Part shown: one piece after another, positions 4,470-6,610 of the stretch
Layout: the number at the start of each line of letters is the position of its first letter
How positions within the stretch are numbered: position 1 is the stretch's first letter
Origin: an uncultured Lachnospiraceae bacterium
Lineage (GTDB): Bacteria > Bacillota > Clostridia > Lachnospirales > Lachnospiraceae
Reading direction: 5' to 3'
NCBI GenBank assembly: GCA_900554925.1
Contig: USJG01000127.1
Location: 1 to 6,610, forward strand
DNA: 6,610 nt
Position numbers and translations under genes: made by a program
Notes under the pieces: generated by a model
What the model was told of the DNA's origin: nothing
The model's input: the letters and a program-made list of their open reading frames with translations, nothing else
The model's database searches: none

Positions 4470-6610
4470 TTAATGGAACAACTGATCCACACTCATAAAC
4501 AGTTCTTCGTTTTCTTTAATCTTTTCGCTGTTTCCTACCACACACACGCAGTCTGCTTCCATAAATGCCTGCACATATTGATAAAGGCTTTGTAATTCTT
4601 CCTGTGTCGTTGCAAGCAGTTCGTCTCTTTCCTTCTGTACCCGCTCCATGGACAGGCCTGTCAGATAACCGCCCAGAGAATATTTTCCTTTCGTTGCCGG
4701 TGTCATAGGGGTATCCAATTCACTGACAGCGCCGATAATAAACTGCGTTACTGTCCGCTCGTCTAACTGCACATTCTTAATATACTCTGGTGCCTTCTCA
4801 TAAACGTCAATGGTCTTGTGAAGATTGGGATCTCTGTAGGATACAAAGTATGCGTCTCCGTTTTTATAAAAGTTGCACATACAGCCATAAGCGCCTCCCT
4901 TTACTCTGACGTTATTCCAAAGGTAATCATACCCCATCATTACCTTGAGTACCTTCAGCGCACCTGTATAAGGCAAGCCCTTTTTCATAAAATTGCCGGC
5001 CCGGCATACGTATTGTACCTGTCCTGCTGTCATAAAGGCTTCATTCTTTTTACGCAGCTCCGGCGCAAAAACTTCACTTTCCCTATGATCGTCAAAGAGC
5101 TCCTCCTTTAATTTTCCGGCAGCCTGTTCCAGTCCGGGATAGCCCTCCTTAGTTGCAGTATAATCTACCAGAAGATTTTCTGCCTGGAAGATGCAGCGCG
5201 ATAATTCTTTCAGCTTCTTAACCAGTTCTTCTTTTCTGTTATCAAAATTCTTTTCCAGATCCTCTAACAGTCTGTATTGAGGAATACCGCTAATCTGCTC
5301 TGATACTGCCGCCGTAGGTGAAAAATAGGAAAGCGTCCTTAAAAGCGCCACTGAATGCCCCGCTCCTGTCATGGCTGCCTGCATCCTCGACTTACTCTCC
5401 GCAATAATCTCATACAGCCTTCTGGTATCGTCAAATTTAGAGGTGAGAATAATCTCCTTCATCAGCTCCAGCGCCTTATCTCTTTTTTCATAAAGCGCTT
5501 TGGAATGAATTTCAAACATTACCTTATACTCATCCATCTGATCGGCATTGGTATAAGTGTTTACTGCCGTCTTAATGCCGCCGGTGTGAATATTGATCTC
5601 ATTAAACAGTTCTCCATAGCTGTAATGCTCCGTATCCACCATCATCAGCACTGATTTCAGTATTCCCACATAAGGAAGCAGCTCTGCGGGTACCTGTTTT
5701 AAATCAAACACAAGATTTAAATATCCGATACCATTAGTAAAAATATCATGGAAAAGAACTGTCGTATCTCCCACTGTGCGTACTTCATTTATATAGGCCG
5801 CAGCTTCCTTTTTCATATCCTGCCTGGTAAGCAGCGGTATGGTTTCAAGGGCCTTTCTGGAGCTTGGTTCCTCCTGATAAGCATGAAGGGCCCTGGCCTT
5901 ATCCACAATTTCCTGCTGCTGCTTTTTGGAAAGGGTATTTTTATATTCCTGTAATTTTTCGTGAAGCTGTTTGTCCTTTTTGGCAGTAAGGCCTTTAACA
6001 GGTTTCACGGTCATGATGGTCTTATGAGGATTCTTTAGAATATATTTCTCTATCAATCCCTCAAAATATCCGTCTTTTATGGAATCTTTTAATTTCTTAT
6101 AGGTCTCATTTGCCTCTATATGCATAAAAGGCGCGTTTTTATCGTACAGCCAACTGTCAAGGGCCTGTAACCCCAGCATCAGCCCTCTTGGATAGGAACC
6201 GAAATCTGCTTCCCGGTACTTAAACTCAAAATAATTGATTGCTGCTGCCAGCGCTTTTTGATTCAGTCCTTCCTTAACGGATTTTAAAAGCACGTCTTCG
6301 ATCACAGAAACAAATTTCGCCTTCTGTTCCTCATCCGCATTTTTAGCCACTATGGAAAAATAAGGTTGATAAATCCCATTTTCAAGAGTACTGTATACAT
6401 CCTTACCAATCCCCTTATCTATCAGCGCCTGCTTAACCGGCGCTCCCGGCGCTGAGCAAAGCACATAGTCAAGTACATCCATGGCAACATAAAGCATTTT
6501 GTCAAGGCTGCTTCCCATGGAAACATTGTAAGTAAGATAAGTATTTTCTGAAAGGGACTCATCCTCCATAATCGAATATTCTTTTACCAGTTCCCTGGGC
6601 TCATCAAAGG
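4470..6610 (-). CDS. M16C-family zinc metallopeptidase, PreP/insulinase-like (partial, N-terminus missing)
   Basis: The frame is open from the right window edge to TAA at 4470, 712 codons. The ATG at 6569 is internal, since the preceding 13 codons (FDEPRELVKEYSI) fit the protein; the family is about 970 residues, so roughly 260 are outside. The missing part should hold the catalytic HxxEH zinc site, which is not seen here. Visible: the second M16 domain; the M16C-associated region starting near LKNPHKTIMTVKPVKGL, continuing through a charged linker to a PSSRKALETIPLLTRQDM segment; and the C-terminal domain with VRVKGGAYG, whose Arg (codon 4905-4907) and Tyr (codon 4887-4889) match the conserved substrate-contacting R/Y pair, then SYRDPNLHKTIDVYE. 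These enzymes degrade peptides inside a two-half closed chamber and are usually cytoplasmic in clostridia. No terminator is evident before the DUF4349 gene 96 nt downstream. Confidence 0.93.
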   Translation of the reverse strand, partial: FDEPRELVKEYSIMEDESLSENTYLTYNVSMGSSLDKMLYVAMDVLDYVLCSAPGAPVKQALIDKGIGKDVYSTLENGIYQPYFSIVAKNADEEQKAKFVSVIEDVLLKSVKEGLNQKALAAAINYFEFKYREADFGSYPRGLMLGLQALDSWLYDKNAPFMHIEANETYKKLKDSIKDGYFEGLIEKYILKNPHKTIMTVKPVKGLTAKKDKQLHEKLQEYKNTLSKKQQQEIVDKARALHAYQEEPSSRKALETIPLLTRQDMKKEAAAYINEVRTVGDTTVLFHDIFTNGIGYLNLVFDLKQVPAELLPYVGILKSVLMMVDTEHYSYGELFNEINIHTGGIKTAVNTYTNADQMDEYKVMFEIHSKALYEKRDKALELMKEIILTSKFDDTRRLYEIIAESKSRMQAAMTGAGHSVALLRTLSYFSPTAAVSEQISGIPQYRLLEDLEKNFDNRKEELVKKLKELSRCIFQAENLLVDYTATKEGYPGLEQAAGKLKEELFDDHRESEVFAPELRKKNEAFMTAGQVQYVCRAGNFMKKGLPYTGALKVLKVMMGYDYLWNNVRVKGGAYGCMCNFYKNGDAYFVSYRDPNLHKTIDVYEKAPEYIKNVQLDERTVTQFIIGAVSELDTPMTPATKGKYSLGGYLTGLSMERVQKERDELLATTQEELQSLYQYVQAFMEADCVCVVGNSEKIKENEELFMSVDQLFH

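Noticed and set aside
6567..6569. ATG at 6569 as the true start of the M16C peptidase
   Set aside because: The frame continues open to the window edge and the protein would lack the N-terminal HxxEH domain; it is simply an internal methionine of a truncated view, not evidence of a degenerate gene.

Overview
The window looks like chromosomal housekeeping DNA from a low-to-mid-GC Gram-positive anaerobe, most likely a clostridial Firmicute of the Lachnospiraceae type. The reasons are purine-rich Shine-Dalgarno sequences before nearly every gene, strong sigma-A-like promoters, lipobox lipoproteins, a single-chain zinc-type glycyl-tRNA synthetase, and the era / small YqzL-like gene / recO order. 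This placement is an inference from protein resemblance; no marker RNA gene is present.

Every gene is on the minus strand, so transcription runs from high to low coordinates. In that order: (1) 6610-4470, the C-terminal three quarters or so of an M16C (PreP/insulinase-like) metallopeptidase, cut by the window edge; (2) 4373-3333, a DUF4349 lipoprotein with an extra C-terminal membrane segment; (3) 3312-2410, the ribosome-assembly GTPase Era; (4) 2354-2163, a 63-residue YqzL-like protein overlapping the next gene; (5) 2242-1571, the recombination mediator RecO, without the usual zinc cysteines; (6) 1479-862, a small lipoprotein of unknown function; (7) 822-1, the N-terminal 274 residues of glycyl-tRNA synthetase, cut by the left edge.

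The gaps are short (91 nt or more only at 4374-4469 and 1480-1570), and both larger gaps carry promoter-like sequences. The first has two candidate promoters, one wrapped around a perfect 18-bp palindrome that could be an operator for the DUF4349-era-yqzL-recO unit. The second has a near-consensus promoter (TTGAAA, 17 nt, TATAAT) that should drive the small lipoprotein and glyS together. No T-box leader can fit in front of glyS, unlike many Firmicute aminoacyl-tRNA synthetase genes.

The window has no mobile element, CRISPR array, tRNA or rRNA, and I do not see an obviously new system. The less described parts are the overlapping small gene between era and recO, the two lipoproteins of unknown function tied to core translation and repair genes, and the palindromic regulatory site.
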